This document shows positions 1 to 6,563 of a stretch of DNA of 12,077 nucleotides, piece by piece (position 1 is the stretch's first letter; each line of letters starts with the position of its first letter). The position numbers and the translations under genes are program-made. Source of the stretch: Candidatus Omnitrophota bacterium (GTDB lineage Bacteria > Omnitrophota > Gorgyraeia > Gygaellales > Profunditerraquicolaceae); NCBI GenBank assembly GCA_020052635.1, contig JAGVOR010000053.1:1-12077 (forward strand). The letters run 5' to 3'. The notes beneath the pieces are model-generated. The model had not been told where the DNA came from, did not search any database, and saw only the letters and a list, made by a program, of their open reading frames with translations.

Positions 1-734
1 CGGGCTAAAATCGCGTTTTGATTAATTTTAGGGACCCTCAAAACATCATGCAGGGAACCGTCGACCCGATAGCGAATACGCAAACAATCAATCTCCGGCT
101 CCACATGAATATCCGAGGCCCGCCGTTTTAGCGCCTGAGCCAGGATAATATCCACCAGTTGCACGATGGGAGCTTTTTCGCTTTCCTGCAAGGCGTTAGA
201 CAGCTCGATCTCGTCGGGTTTAAATAATTCTACATTTTTATCCTGCCCCAAGCCCCGCCCCAGGGCCGATTCATCCAGGATATTCTGCATCTCCTTAACT
301 TCACGGCGATACTGGGTCTCGATCGCCCGGAAAATTTCTTCTTCCGGGCTCAAAACGATATCGATATTGCATCCGGTAAAATTGCTTAAATCATCCAGGG
401 CGAAAATATTCAAGGGATCCGACATAGCCACGGTTAAAGTCGAGCCGATTTTGGATAAAGGAACGGTATTGTAAAGCTTAGCCATGCGTTCCGGGATCAG
501 GTTAACGATATCGGGATCAAACCTGAATTTAGCCAAACGTAAAGTCGGCATATAAAGCTGTTCGGAGAATAAAGACAGCAATACATCTTCCGTAATAATC
601 CCCTCCTCCACCAAGACCCTTCTTAAAGGGATACCTTTTTCTTTTTGCAAGCTTAAAGCCCTCTCAAGCTGGGCCTTGGTGATCTGCTTGCTTTTTAAAA
701 GGATTTCGACTATGTTTTCTTTTAATGAGTGCAT
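1..734 (-). CDS. second GspE/PilB-family ATPase, N-terminal part (runs off the left edge)
   Basis: The first 244 residues are visible: an MshEN/GspE N-terminal region (about 1-145, with QITKAQLERALSLQ at 17-30, VLVEEGIITED at 40-50, IPERMAKLYNTVPLSKIG at 80-97 and VAMSDPLNIFALDDL at 102-116), a charged linker (about 145-185), and the start of the N2 domain with APIVQLVDIILAQ (188-200) and ASDIHVEP (206-213). Here the N2 His is present, unlike in the neighbour. The ATPase motifs lie beyond the edge. It is a clear paralogue of the upstream full-length protein and of the stand-alone MshEN protein. The ATG has no ribosome site, but its N-terminus MHSLKE lines up with MLSLKD of the neighbour. It begins 12 bp after the heptamer element. 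Confidence 0.9.
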   Translation of the reverse strand, partial: MHSLKENIVEILLKSKQITKAQLERALSLQKEKGIPLRRVLVEEGIITEDVLLSLFSEQLYMPTLRLAKFRFDPDIVNLIPERMAKLYNTVPLSKIGSTLTVAMSDPLNIFALDDLSNFTGCNIDIVLSPEEEIFRAIETQYRREVKEMQNILDESALGRGLGQDKNVELFKPDEIELSNALQESEKAPIVQLVDIILAQALKRRASDIHVEPEIDCLRIRYRVDGSLHDVLRVPKINQNAILA

Positions 735-745
735 GGCATATTTGG

Positions 746-821
746 GTCTATGGTCGATGGACGATAGCCTATGGAAAAATCTATGGTCTTACTATCGACC
801 ATCGTCTATCGACTATCGACT
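746..821 (+). repeat. heptamer repeat element 1 (after the full-length ATPase gene)
   Basis: Degenerate heptamers GTCTATG, GTCGATG, GACGATA and GCCTATG run in register from 746 to 773, followed by an 18-base stretch (774-791) and then TATCGAC, CATCGTC, TATCGAC, TATCGAC (793-820). The outer and inner parts form an imperfect inverted pair. The 30 bases 792-821 match the minus strand of 2580-2551 at 28 positions, so this is an inverted copy of the element upstream of the ATPase gene. It fills most of the gap between the two ATPase genes and ends 8 bp from the stop codon of the full-length one. Confidence 0.85.
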
Positions 822-829
822 GATTATTT

Positions 830-2545
830 TTACTCGTCTGGAGCTGTAACTCTTAATACTTCTTCAATAGTGGTTAAACCTTTTTGCGCCGCCTCCAGCC
901 CGTCCTCGCGTAAAGTTTTCATCCCTTCGGCACGGGCCTGCTGCTTGATAAACTGCTCTTGTGAACCGGAAAGAATTAAATCCCGGATTTTTTGGCTTAT
1001 CTGTATAACTTCGGCAATCACGGTTCGGCCGGCATAGCCGGAATTAAAGCAATGCTGGCAGCCTTTGCCTCTATAAAACTTTAATTCAGATTCTTTTTGC
1101 ACCTCTAATTTTAAACTTTTAGCGATATCCCCTTTTAAGATATACGACTCTATACAATATGTGCAGATCTTACGCACCAGTCGCTGGGCGACCACGCAAA
1201 CCAAAGAAGAGTTGATCAGATACGCTTCTACCCCCATATTCACTAAACGCACTACTGCACCAGCGGCAGTAGTGGTGTGCAGGGTGGAAAGAACCAAATG
1301 GCCGGTGAGGGCGCTTTTAATCGCAATATCTACCGTTTCGTAATCGCGGATTTCTCCGATCATAATAATATCCGGGTCCTGGCGTAAAATCGAACGCAGG
1401 GCCGCCGCAAAGGTAAGCCCAATCTCCGGTTTTGCGGTCACCTGGTTAATCCCTTCCAGCTGAAACTCGACCGGATCCTCAACGGTAACGATATTTTTGT
1501 CCGGGCTATCCACGGATTTTAAAACCGCATAAAGGGTAGTAGTTTTCCCACTACCGGTTGGTCCGCAAACTAAAATCATCCCGTGAGGCAACAGCGAAAC
1601 TTTCGCCAAAACCTCTAAAGCGTGCCCGCTAAACCCCAGCTTTTTAACATCCAGATTGACCTGCGACTTATCCAAAATACGTAAAGCCACCTTTTCCCCG
1701 AAGCTGGATGGCAGAATGGAAACCCTGAAATCCACCTGGCGGTTAAGAATTTTTACTTTAAACCGGCCATCCTGGGGCAGGCGGTGCTCGGCGATATCCA
1801 GCTCGGCGATAACCTTAATCCGGGAAACAATTGAAGCATGCATTGTTTTAGGCGGGGCTTTTTGCTCCCGCAGCATGCCGTCGACCCTAAAACGTACGCG
1901 CAGCTTTTTTTCAAACGGTTCGATTAATACGTCGGAAGCGCTCTTTTTAATCGAATCCTCCAGCATCATATTCACCACTTTAATTACCGGGGCTTCGTGG
2001 CCGATACGGTCCAGCTCCTGGTTGCTGGGAGAAACTTCTTTTTCCTCCTTGATTAACTCAATCGAAGAAACCGTCATTTCCTTCACTAAATCTTCGATAA
2101 TTCCTTTGGCGGTATCCGGATAGGATAATTCGATGGTCTGATTGATATCGGTAACGGAAGAAATAATGGGATTGATCTGAAATCCGGTAAGCGCCTGCAC
2201 ATGGTCGATCGCAAAAATATTGAGCGGATCAGCCATCGCCAGGGTAATCGTGTCCCCCATTTTCGCGATCGGGATAATCTGATAATGCCGGGCAATTTCA
2301 ACCGGGATAGTTTTAGCTAACTCCGGGTCGATTTTAAAGCGTTTTAAATCAATTAAAGGCAGCCCCAACCCTTCGCTTAAGGCTTGAATCAAGTCGTTTT
2401 CTTTAACGAACTTCTGTTCAACCAGGATATCGCTGAGTTTTCCGCCTTTATTGGCCTGGAGTTTAAGCGCCTGCTCGAGATGGGCGGTCGTGATAAGTTT
2501 ATTATTGATTAATAAATCGGTAAGCCGGTCTTTGAGAGATAGCAT
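830..2545 (-). CDS. GspE/PilB-family assembly ATPase (type IV pilus or type II secretion)
   Basis: This 571-residue protein has the full PilB-like layout: MshEN/GspE N-terminal region (about 1-145), a linker, N2 domain (about 183-300) and RecA-like ATPase core. Motifs seen are Walker A GPTGSGKT (328-335), Asp box VTVEDPVEFQ (353-362), Walker B DPDIIMIGEIRD (390-401), His box TGHLVLSTLHT (414-424) and a zinc tetracysteine C461-C464/C496-C499. It powers pilin polymerisation at the inner membrane. The length and four cysteines fit PilB or GspE, not PilT. Two oddities: the N2 motif ASDIHIEP reads ASDVLIEP (His to Leu at 207), and the MshEN glycine/glutamine positions are poorly kept. No ribosome site precedes the ATG; the start is supported by matching N-termini with the next gene (MLSLKD/MHSLKE). 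Inverted heptamer repeat elements flank it on both sides. Confidence 0.94.
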   Translation of the reverse strand: MLSLKDRLTDLLINNKLITTAHLEQALKLQANKGGKLSDILVEQKFVKENDLIQALSEGLGLPLIDLKRFKIDPELAKTIPVEIARHYQIIPIAKMGDTITLAMADPLNIFAIDHVQALTGFQINPIISSVTDINQTIELSYPDTAKGIIEDLVKEMTVSSIELIKEEKEVSPSNQELDRIGHEAPVIKVVNMMLEDSIKKSASDVLIEPFEKKLRVRFRVDGMLREQKAPPKTMHASIVSRIKVIAELDIAEHRLPQDGRFKVKILNRQVDFRVSILPSSFGEKVALRILDKSQVNLDVKKLGFSGHALEVLAKVSLLPHGMILVCGPTGSGKTTTLYAVLKSVDSPDKNIVTVEDPVEFQLEGINQVTAKPEIGLTFAAALRSILRQDPDIIMIGEIRDYETVDIAIKSALTGHLVLSTLHTTTAAGAVVRLVNMGVEAYLINSSLVCVVAQRLVRKICTYCIESYILKGDIAKSLKLEVQKESELKFYRGKGCQHCFNSGYAGRTVIAEVIQISQKIRDLILSGSQEQFIKQQARAEGMKTLREDGLEAAQKGLTTIEEVLRVTAPDE

Positions 2546-2550
2546 GTTTT

Positions 2551-2615
2551 AGTCGATAGTCGATAGTCGATAGTCGATAGACACAACCATAGACGATCGA
2601 CTATAGGCCATCGAC
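2551..2615 (-). repeat. heptamer repeat element 2 (before the full-length ATPase gene)
   Basis: Four perfect copies of GTCGATA run from 2552 to 2579 (minus-strand reading: TATCGAC). Next to them, in the opposite sense and in a 7-base register, are degenerate units CATAGAC, GATCGAC, TATAGGC and CATCGAC (2588-2615). The two halves can pair partly (TAGTCGAT with ATCGACTA). The element fills nearly the whole 74-bp gap between the stand-alone MshEN gene and the ATPase gene; the perfect array ends 5 bp before the ATG, where a ribosome site would be expected. The same words occur in the element at 746-821, inverted. Confidence 0.85.
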
Positions 2616-2619
2616 CAAC

Positions 2620-3066
2620 TCATTCTTTATCCTTATAATACTTTTCAATCGCCTTCTTAATATCCGAAGAGGTCGAAACAAAGGTCTGCACGCTGCAGCC
2701 GCTTAAAAGCTCAACATCCTCAATCGCCTGAACATTCAGCGGATTAGACATTGCCAACGTCAGGTTGTTGCCGATCTTATCGATCGGAACCAAAAGATAT
2801 TGCCTGGCTACGCGGCCGGGAATAATGCTGGCAATATCCAGGTCAACATCGTAATTGCCTAAGGGCAGATAAGGAAAACCGTACTGCGCGGTTAAAGCCT
2901 GGGCGATATCATCTTCTTTAACAAACCCCAGATCAACCAGTATTTCCCCGATGAGGCCGCCCTTTTCTTGCTGAATTCTAAGCCCCTCATCCAGCTGGGA
3001 TTGATTGATAATCCCGCGCTCCATGAGCAACTCCCCTAAAGGCCGATTATTAACTCTTCTAATCAC
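2620..3066 (-). CDS. stand-alone MshEN / GspE N-terminal domain protein
   Basis: The 148 residues cover exactly the N-terminal half found in GspE/PilB ATPases and stop before any ATPase domain. Two repeats fit the c-di-GMP-binding MshEN pattern 'LGxxL...G......L...L..Q': PLGELLMERG...Q32 (9-32) and LIGEILVDLG...Q61 (38-61). A second subdomain follows (about 64-145, with IPGRVARQY and LAMSNPLN at 82-90 and 104-111). The leading Arg of the classical RLG motif is Pro or Leu here, so ligand binding is plausible but unproven. The start is GTG with a GAGGGG ribosome site eight bases upstream, 16 bp after the GGDEF gene. The TGA stop lies directly against a repeat element. It may be a c-di-GMP sensor for the pilus motor, or a paralogue that lost its ATPase half. 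Confidence 0.85.
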   Translation of the reverse strand: MIRRVNNRPLGELLMERGIINQSQLDEGLRIQQEKGGLIGEILVDLGFVKEDDIAQALTAQYGFPYLPLGNYDVDLDIASIIPGRVARQYLLVPIDKIGNNLTLAMSNPLNVQAIEDVELLSGCSVQTFVSTSSDIKKAIEKYYKDKE

Positions 3067-3082
3067 CCTGATTACCCCTCAT

Positions 3083-4510
3083 TTAAAAAACTACTACTTT
3101 GTTTTTTCCTGAAGCCTTAGCCTTCTTTAACAACTCCTTGGCTTTGGCGGTCAGCTGTTCCACCGCTACCCCGTCCAGTGGGTTTTCACTTACACCGGCG
3201 GAAAATGTCAAACATTTACTTTCATCCGCATCCTTCCCCTGGCAAAAAGCAGCTTTAATTTTTTTACAGATCTCTTCGGCTACCGTCTGGGCATGGCGCT
3301 TATTTTTCTCCGGTAAAATCAAAGAAAATTCATCATCCCCGGTGCGGCCCACCCGGTCAACCTCGCTAATTGATTCGCGAATTAAACCGGCCACTCTTTT
3401 TAACGCCGCTTCGGCAAAGATCAATCCGAATTTTTCACGGTAAGCTTTAAAATTATCAATATCAAAAACAACAAAAGCACAAGGCCGCTGATAAGCGATC
3501 GCCCGCTTAATCTCCTCTTGCAGCCGGCTATCAATAAAATAACGGTTATACAAACCGGTAAGATTGTCTTTAATTTCCAGCTTCTCCACCCGGTGCGCCA
3601 GGATATCATTTTCCATCGCTACGGCAATTTGCTTGGAAAATATATCCAACAACTCCAGGTCATCCTGCTGATAAGCAAAACCCTCCCGGTTATTGGCAAT
3701 CCCCAAGATACCTTTGAGCTCACCCTTTAACAATATCGGCATGGCTAAACAATTTTTAAACTGCAGACAAGCAGTAAAATCGGCGTTTAATGCCTCCTGC
3801 GGCTTACTCTGAGCATCCTGGATCAAAAGCTTATTTAGATTAAAAACTTTCTGGCAAATTTTATCCTGGAGGCTAAGCTTAAGCTGCGATAAATCATCCG
3901 GATATATTCCGTCGCCGACCTTAAGGCCCAAATAATCCTGCCCTTCTTCCTTATAAAGCAAAAACGCGGCCTCGGAATTAGCCAGGGCCCGGGATTTTTC
4001 TACCGAAATTTTCAAGGTCTCTTCAAATTTGGCGCCTTCCGAAATCAAACCGCTAATCTGCATCAAATTCGATAAAACGATTATTTTTTTCTGGATCTCC
4101 AGATTAATTTTAGTGGTATTTTCACTGTAAGCTTTAAGCTCCTCCATATTATTCCGGATGCGCAGGGTGAGATGATTCAAGATATTGCTCAGCTCAGTTA
4201 CCTCATCGCTCTGTCCGACTTCAAGCTTACGGCGGATACCTGCTCCGGCGATCAACTTGGCTTCATTAGCCACCGAGGTAAGACGGTCAAAAACCTCTTT
4301 GATTACCAAAAGCCCCACCACCGCCAAAAAAGCGCTAACCCCCAGATACATAATAATTTCGAGTTTCACCCCGAACCTGGGAAAAATATAGATCGAAAGC
4401 AGATAAACACAGACTAAAAACGGAAGGATAGACATCAGCTGAAAAGCAACCATCAGCTTTTGCTTAACCGTGCGGGAATTTAAGGAAAAACGATTGAGTT
4501 TGTTATCCAT
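3083..4510 (-). CDS. membrane HAMP-GAF-GGDEF protein with degenerate GGDEF site
   Basis: At 475 residues it has two membrane segments (about 20-43 and 49-72) with a very short loop between, a HAMP-like/coiled-coil region (about 75-150), a GAF domain (about 155-305) and a GGDEF domain (about 312-475, opening with DNLTGLYNRYF at 315-325). Diguanylate cyclases make c-di-GMP from two GTP. Here the signature is GDDEF (391-395) instead of GGDEF, the guanine-binding Asn place has Arg358, the usual GH..GD is GLIFAE (362-367) and the RxxD inhibitory site reads SEVD. The metal-binding DID (350-352) is kept. This suggests a GTP-sensing or scaffold domain rather than an active cyclase. The start is clear: AAGGAG sits four bases before the ATG. 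It is first in the pilus-ATPase cluster, after a strong promoter. Confidence 0.88.
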   Translation of the reverse strand: MDNKLNRFSLNSRTVKQKLMVAFQLMSILPFLVCVYLLSIYIFPRFGVKLEIIMYLGVSAFLAVVGLLVIKEVFDRLTSVANEAKLIAGAGIRRKLEVGQSDEVTELSNILNHLTLRIRNNMEELKAYSENTTKINLEIQKKIIVLSNLMQISGLISEGAKFEETLKISVEKSRALANSEAAFLLYKEEGQDYLGLKVGDGIYPDDLSQLKLSLQDKICQKVFNLNKLLIQDAQSKPQEALNADFTACLQFKNCLAMPILLKGELKGILGIANNREGFAYQQDDLELLDIFSKQIAVAMENDILAHRVEKLEIKDNLTGLYNRYFIDSRLQEEIKRAIAYQRPCAFVVFDIDNFKAYREKFGLIFAEAALKRVAGLIRESISEVDRVGRTGDDEFSLILPEKNKRHAQTVAEEICKKIKAAFCQGKDADESKCLTFSAGVSENPLDGVAVEQLTAKAKELLKKAKASGKNKVVVF

Positions 4511-4542
4511 AATTCTCCTTCGCGCTAGTTATTTTATGGATA

Positions 4543-4571
4543 ATTATACCGCCTAACTCACTATCTGGCAA
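4543..4571 (-). promoter_or_regulatory. sigma-70 type promoter of the GGDEF/pilus-ATPase cluster
   Basis: On the minus strand TTGCCA (4571-4566, 5/6 to TTGACA) and a perfect TATAAT (4548-4543) are spaced by 17 bp. The -35 box lies inside the last codons of the radical SAM gene. Transcription would begin near 4536, about 26 bases before the ATG of the GGDEF gene, with the AAGGAG ribosome site in between. This separates the signalling/pilus cluster from the genes upstream. Confidence 0.75.
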
Positions 4572-6360
4572 TAGATTTGTTAAAATCCTCCAGTAAATCT
4601 TCTTTGGAAATGCCGACATCGATAAAATCCCAGGGTAGCGGCTTTTGCAGAGATCGGCCGACAAGATAGCGCTGGGGATCAACCCCGGTTTCCAAAAAGG
4701 CTTCCTGCCACCGGGCAAATGAAAAATAATTGCTCCAGGCATCTAACCTGGACCCTTTATTAAAAGCGGAAAGGATCACCTTGCCCAAACGGCGGTCTCC
4801 GCGGGAAAGCACCCCTTCTAAATAAGCCATTTCGGTGTTGTGAAAATTAAGCTTAAGCCGGCGGTTTTTGCAGTAGTTTTTCAGGAAATTTTGTTTCTGC
4901 CGGATGAGTTCCGGGGAATCCATACCTAGCCATTGAAAAGGAGTGTGCGGTTTAGGGATTAGCGGATTGATGCTGATATTAATTGCCGCGGGGCCGCCGG
5001 AGATTTTTCTTTTGGCCTCGGAAGCGCGCTTGGCAAAATCAATGATCGCCGCTAAGTCATCTTCGGTTTCATTGGGCAGGCCAATCAGAAAATATAATTT
5101 CAAATGCTGGTAGCCTGCGGCATATGCCTGCTCAATCGCCTGAAAAAATTCTACCTCCGGGAAATCTTTAGCCAAGGCCTGGCGCAATCGAGGGGTTCCG
5201 GCTTCCGGGGCGAATGTTAAACCGGTCTTTTTGGTTTTAGCGATCAACATCGATACATTCCCTAACAAAGTCTTGGCCTTTAAGGAAGGCAAGGACAGGC
5301 TAACACCCCGGCAGTTAAAACTTTTAGTTAAGCCGCTTACCAACTGCTCAATCCCCGGATAATCCCCTACGGATAAGCCGGCCAAAGATAATTCTTCATA
5401 ACCGCTGGCTGCGTATGCTGCAGCGGCTAATGCGTTTACCTTCTCCTTGCTTCTTATCCTTAAAGGATAATATTGAGTGCGGGCCTGGCAGAAGCGGCAG
5501 CGGTTAGGACAGCCGCGCATGATCTCTAAAGTAATCCGATCATGCACTGTCGGCACATAAGGAACAATCCAGTCGGTGGGAAAATAAGCTTGATTAAAAT
5601 CGCCGATAATCCGTTTATTTATTTTAAGTGGCAGCCCTTTAAATCTGGGTGTAAAACTGATCAATTCCTCGGCGGCATCATATTGTGGCAGATAGAGCTG
5701 TGGGGCATAAACACCGCAGACTCCGGAAAGCTCCAATAACAATTCCTGACGGGTTAACGTTTGCGCTTTATAGTCAGCTTTAAGCTTACGGTATAAATTC
5801 AATAATTCAGGCAGGGCCTCTTCCGCCTCGCCGATTACAAAAAGATCAAAAAAATCCGCCAGCGGCTCAGGATTAAGGGTGCAGGGGCCGCCGCCGATTA
5901 CCAAAGGATGATCTATCTTACGCTCGCTTGATAATAAAGGCAGGCCGGCTAAATCCAGGATATTTAAAACATTAGTATAATTTAATTCCGACCCCAGTGA
6001 AAAACCCAAGCAGTCAAAATCCGATAAATTCCGTCCGGATTCCCAGGAGGATAAACGGGTTTGGGAGTTTCTTAAAACCGCCTCCATATCCGGCTCCGGG
6101 GCAAAGAACCGTTCACAGGCCACTCCGGACAAATTATTTAAAATTCCGTAAATAATCCGCAGGCCCAAATTGCTCATGCCCAGCTCATAAAGATCGGCAA
6201 ACCCCAAAGCAAAAGTAACCTCTGCCGCCTTAAAATCTTTTTTTACGGCGTTCCATTCATTGCCCAGATATTGGCCGGGACGATGGACATTATTTAAAAA
6301 GTCTTCGATCATAGTTAACTTACCGGTTACACCGGCCTCAAACCTTGATAATACGGACAT
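4561..6360 (-). CDS. B12-binding-type radical SAM protein (TIGR03960-like)
   Basis: This 599-residue protein has an N-terminal alpha/beta domain (about 40-200, with LYELGMSNLGLR at 58-68 and VIGGGPCTLNPEPLADFFD at 154-172) and a radical SAM barrel from about 275. The iron-sulfur cluster motif is CPNRCRFC (Cys284, Cys288, Cys291), followed by FAPEAGTPRLR (383-393) and LKLYFLIGLPNET (420-432). The overall pattern matches the TIGR03960 family, which is often encoded near rodA/mre or RNase G genes; its substrate is not known to me. The N-terminal domain lacks the DxHxxG cobalamin motif, so B12 binding is doubtful. Family members usually begin close to the MIEDFLNNVHRPGQY segment, so the start may be Met17 (6312) rather than 6360; neither start has a good ribosome site. 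A promoter for the next gene overlaps its 3' end. Confidence 0.88.
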   Translation of the reverse strand: MSVLSRFEAGVTGKLTMIEDFLNNVHRPGQYLGNEWNAVKKDFKAAEVTFALGFADLYELGMSNLGLRIIYGILNNLSGVACERFFAPEPDMEAVLRNSQTRLSSWESGRNLSDFDCLGFSLGSELNYTNVLNILDLAGLPLLSSERKIDHPLVIGGGPCTLNPEPLADFFDLFVIGEAEEALPELLNLYRKLKADYKAQTLTRQELLLELSGVCGVYAPQLYLPQYDAAEELISFTPRFKGLPLKINKRIIGDFNQAYFPTDWIVPYVPTVHDRITLEIMRGCPNRCRFCQARTQYYPLRIRSKEKVNALAAAAYAASGYEELSLAGLSVGDYPGIEQLVSGLTKSFNCRGVSLSLPSLKAKTLLGNVSMLIAKTKKTGLTFAPEAGTPRLRQALAKDFPEVEFFQAIEQAYAAGYQHLKLYFLIGLPNETEDDLAAIIDFAKRASEAKRKISGGPAAINISINPLIPKPHTPFQWLGMDSPELIRQKQNFLKNYCKNRRLKLNFHNTEMAYLEGVLSRGDRRLGKVILSAFNKGSRLDAWSNYFSFARWQEAFLETGVDPQRYLVGRSLQKPLPWDFIDVGISKEDLLEDFNKSIAR

Positions 6361-6518
6361 CGTCGACCTATGCCTGGATTTGGTGTTTCAAAAGCATAGA
6401 GTAAACACCTGGCTCAAACCTAAATGATGCGCTTTGTTAATATTCGAATATTGTATCGCCAGGTGTAAATTAAAATCGTACCGGTTTAATTAGAGCGATT
6501 TTAATTTAACGGTCGACG
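6361..6518 (-). other. palindrome-rich non-coding region upstream of the radical SAM gene (candidate structured leader RNA)
   Basis: No credible gene lies in this stretch. On the minus strand it is bounded by CGTCGACC (6518-6511) and GGTCGACG (6368-6361), an 8-bp inverted pair whose 3' arm touches the annotated ATG. Inside are TAAATTAAAATCG/CGATTTTAATTTA (13 bp, 6466-6478 with 6496-6508), ACACCTGGC/GCCAGGTGT (9 bp, 6405-6413 with 6458-6466), the 14-bp palindrome AATATTCGAATATT (6439-6452), GGTGTTT/AAACACC (6382-6388 with 6403-6409) and CTATGC/GCATAG (6368-6373 with 6394-6399). Some stems share bases and exclude one another, as in attenuators and riboswitches. No known riboswitch signature was recognised. 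A TACAAT -10-like box exists but has no good -35. A small mobile palindromic element is the main alternative. Confidence 0.55.
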
Positions 6519-6563
6519 TAAAATAAAAATTACTAGTCTTATATAACGGTAATTTTTATTTTA
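6519..6563 (-). terminator. AT-rich hairpin at the rodA stop codon, possible terminator
   Basis: The arms TAAAATAAAAATTAC (rodA stop codon onward) and GTAATTTTTATTTTA are perfectly complementary over 15 bp with a 15-base loop (6534-6548). The last arm is itself T-rich, so it could act as a weak intrinsic terminator at the end of the cell-shape unit. Against this, the stem has only one G-C pair and no T-run follows beyond the arm. It could instead be part of the larger palindrome-rich element beside it. Confidence 0.5.

Noticed and set aside
166..474. 102-codon open frame on the plus strand
   Set aside because: It is antisense to the well-supported second GspE/PilB paralogue and has no motif or ribosome site.
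1656..2123. 155-codon open frame on the plus strand
   Set aside because: It lies entirely antisense to the ATPase gene, has no recognisable domain and shows serine/arginine-rich shadow composition.
746..2615. Heptamer arrays as a CRISPR array
   Set aside because: Units are 7 bp and contiguous with no spacers, and no cas gene is nearby.
6361..6518. Cobalamin riboswitch before a B12-type radical SAM gene
   Set aside because: No B12-box-like conserved core could be seen, and the encoded protein lacks the DxHxxG cobalamin motif; the stems do not match a known riboswitch layout I recognise.
6361..6518. Small transposable element with terminal repeats CGTCGACC/GGTCGACG
   Set aside because: No target-site duplication is visible at the ends and the 8-bp termini contain the self-palindrome GTCGAC; kept only as an alternative explanation.
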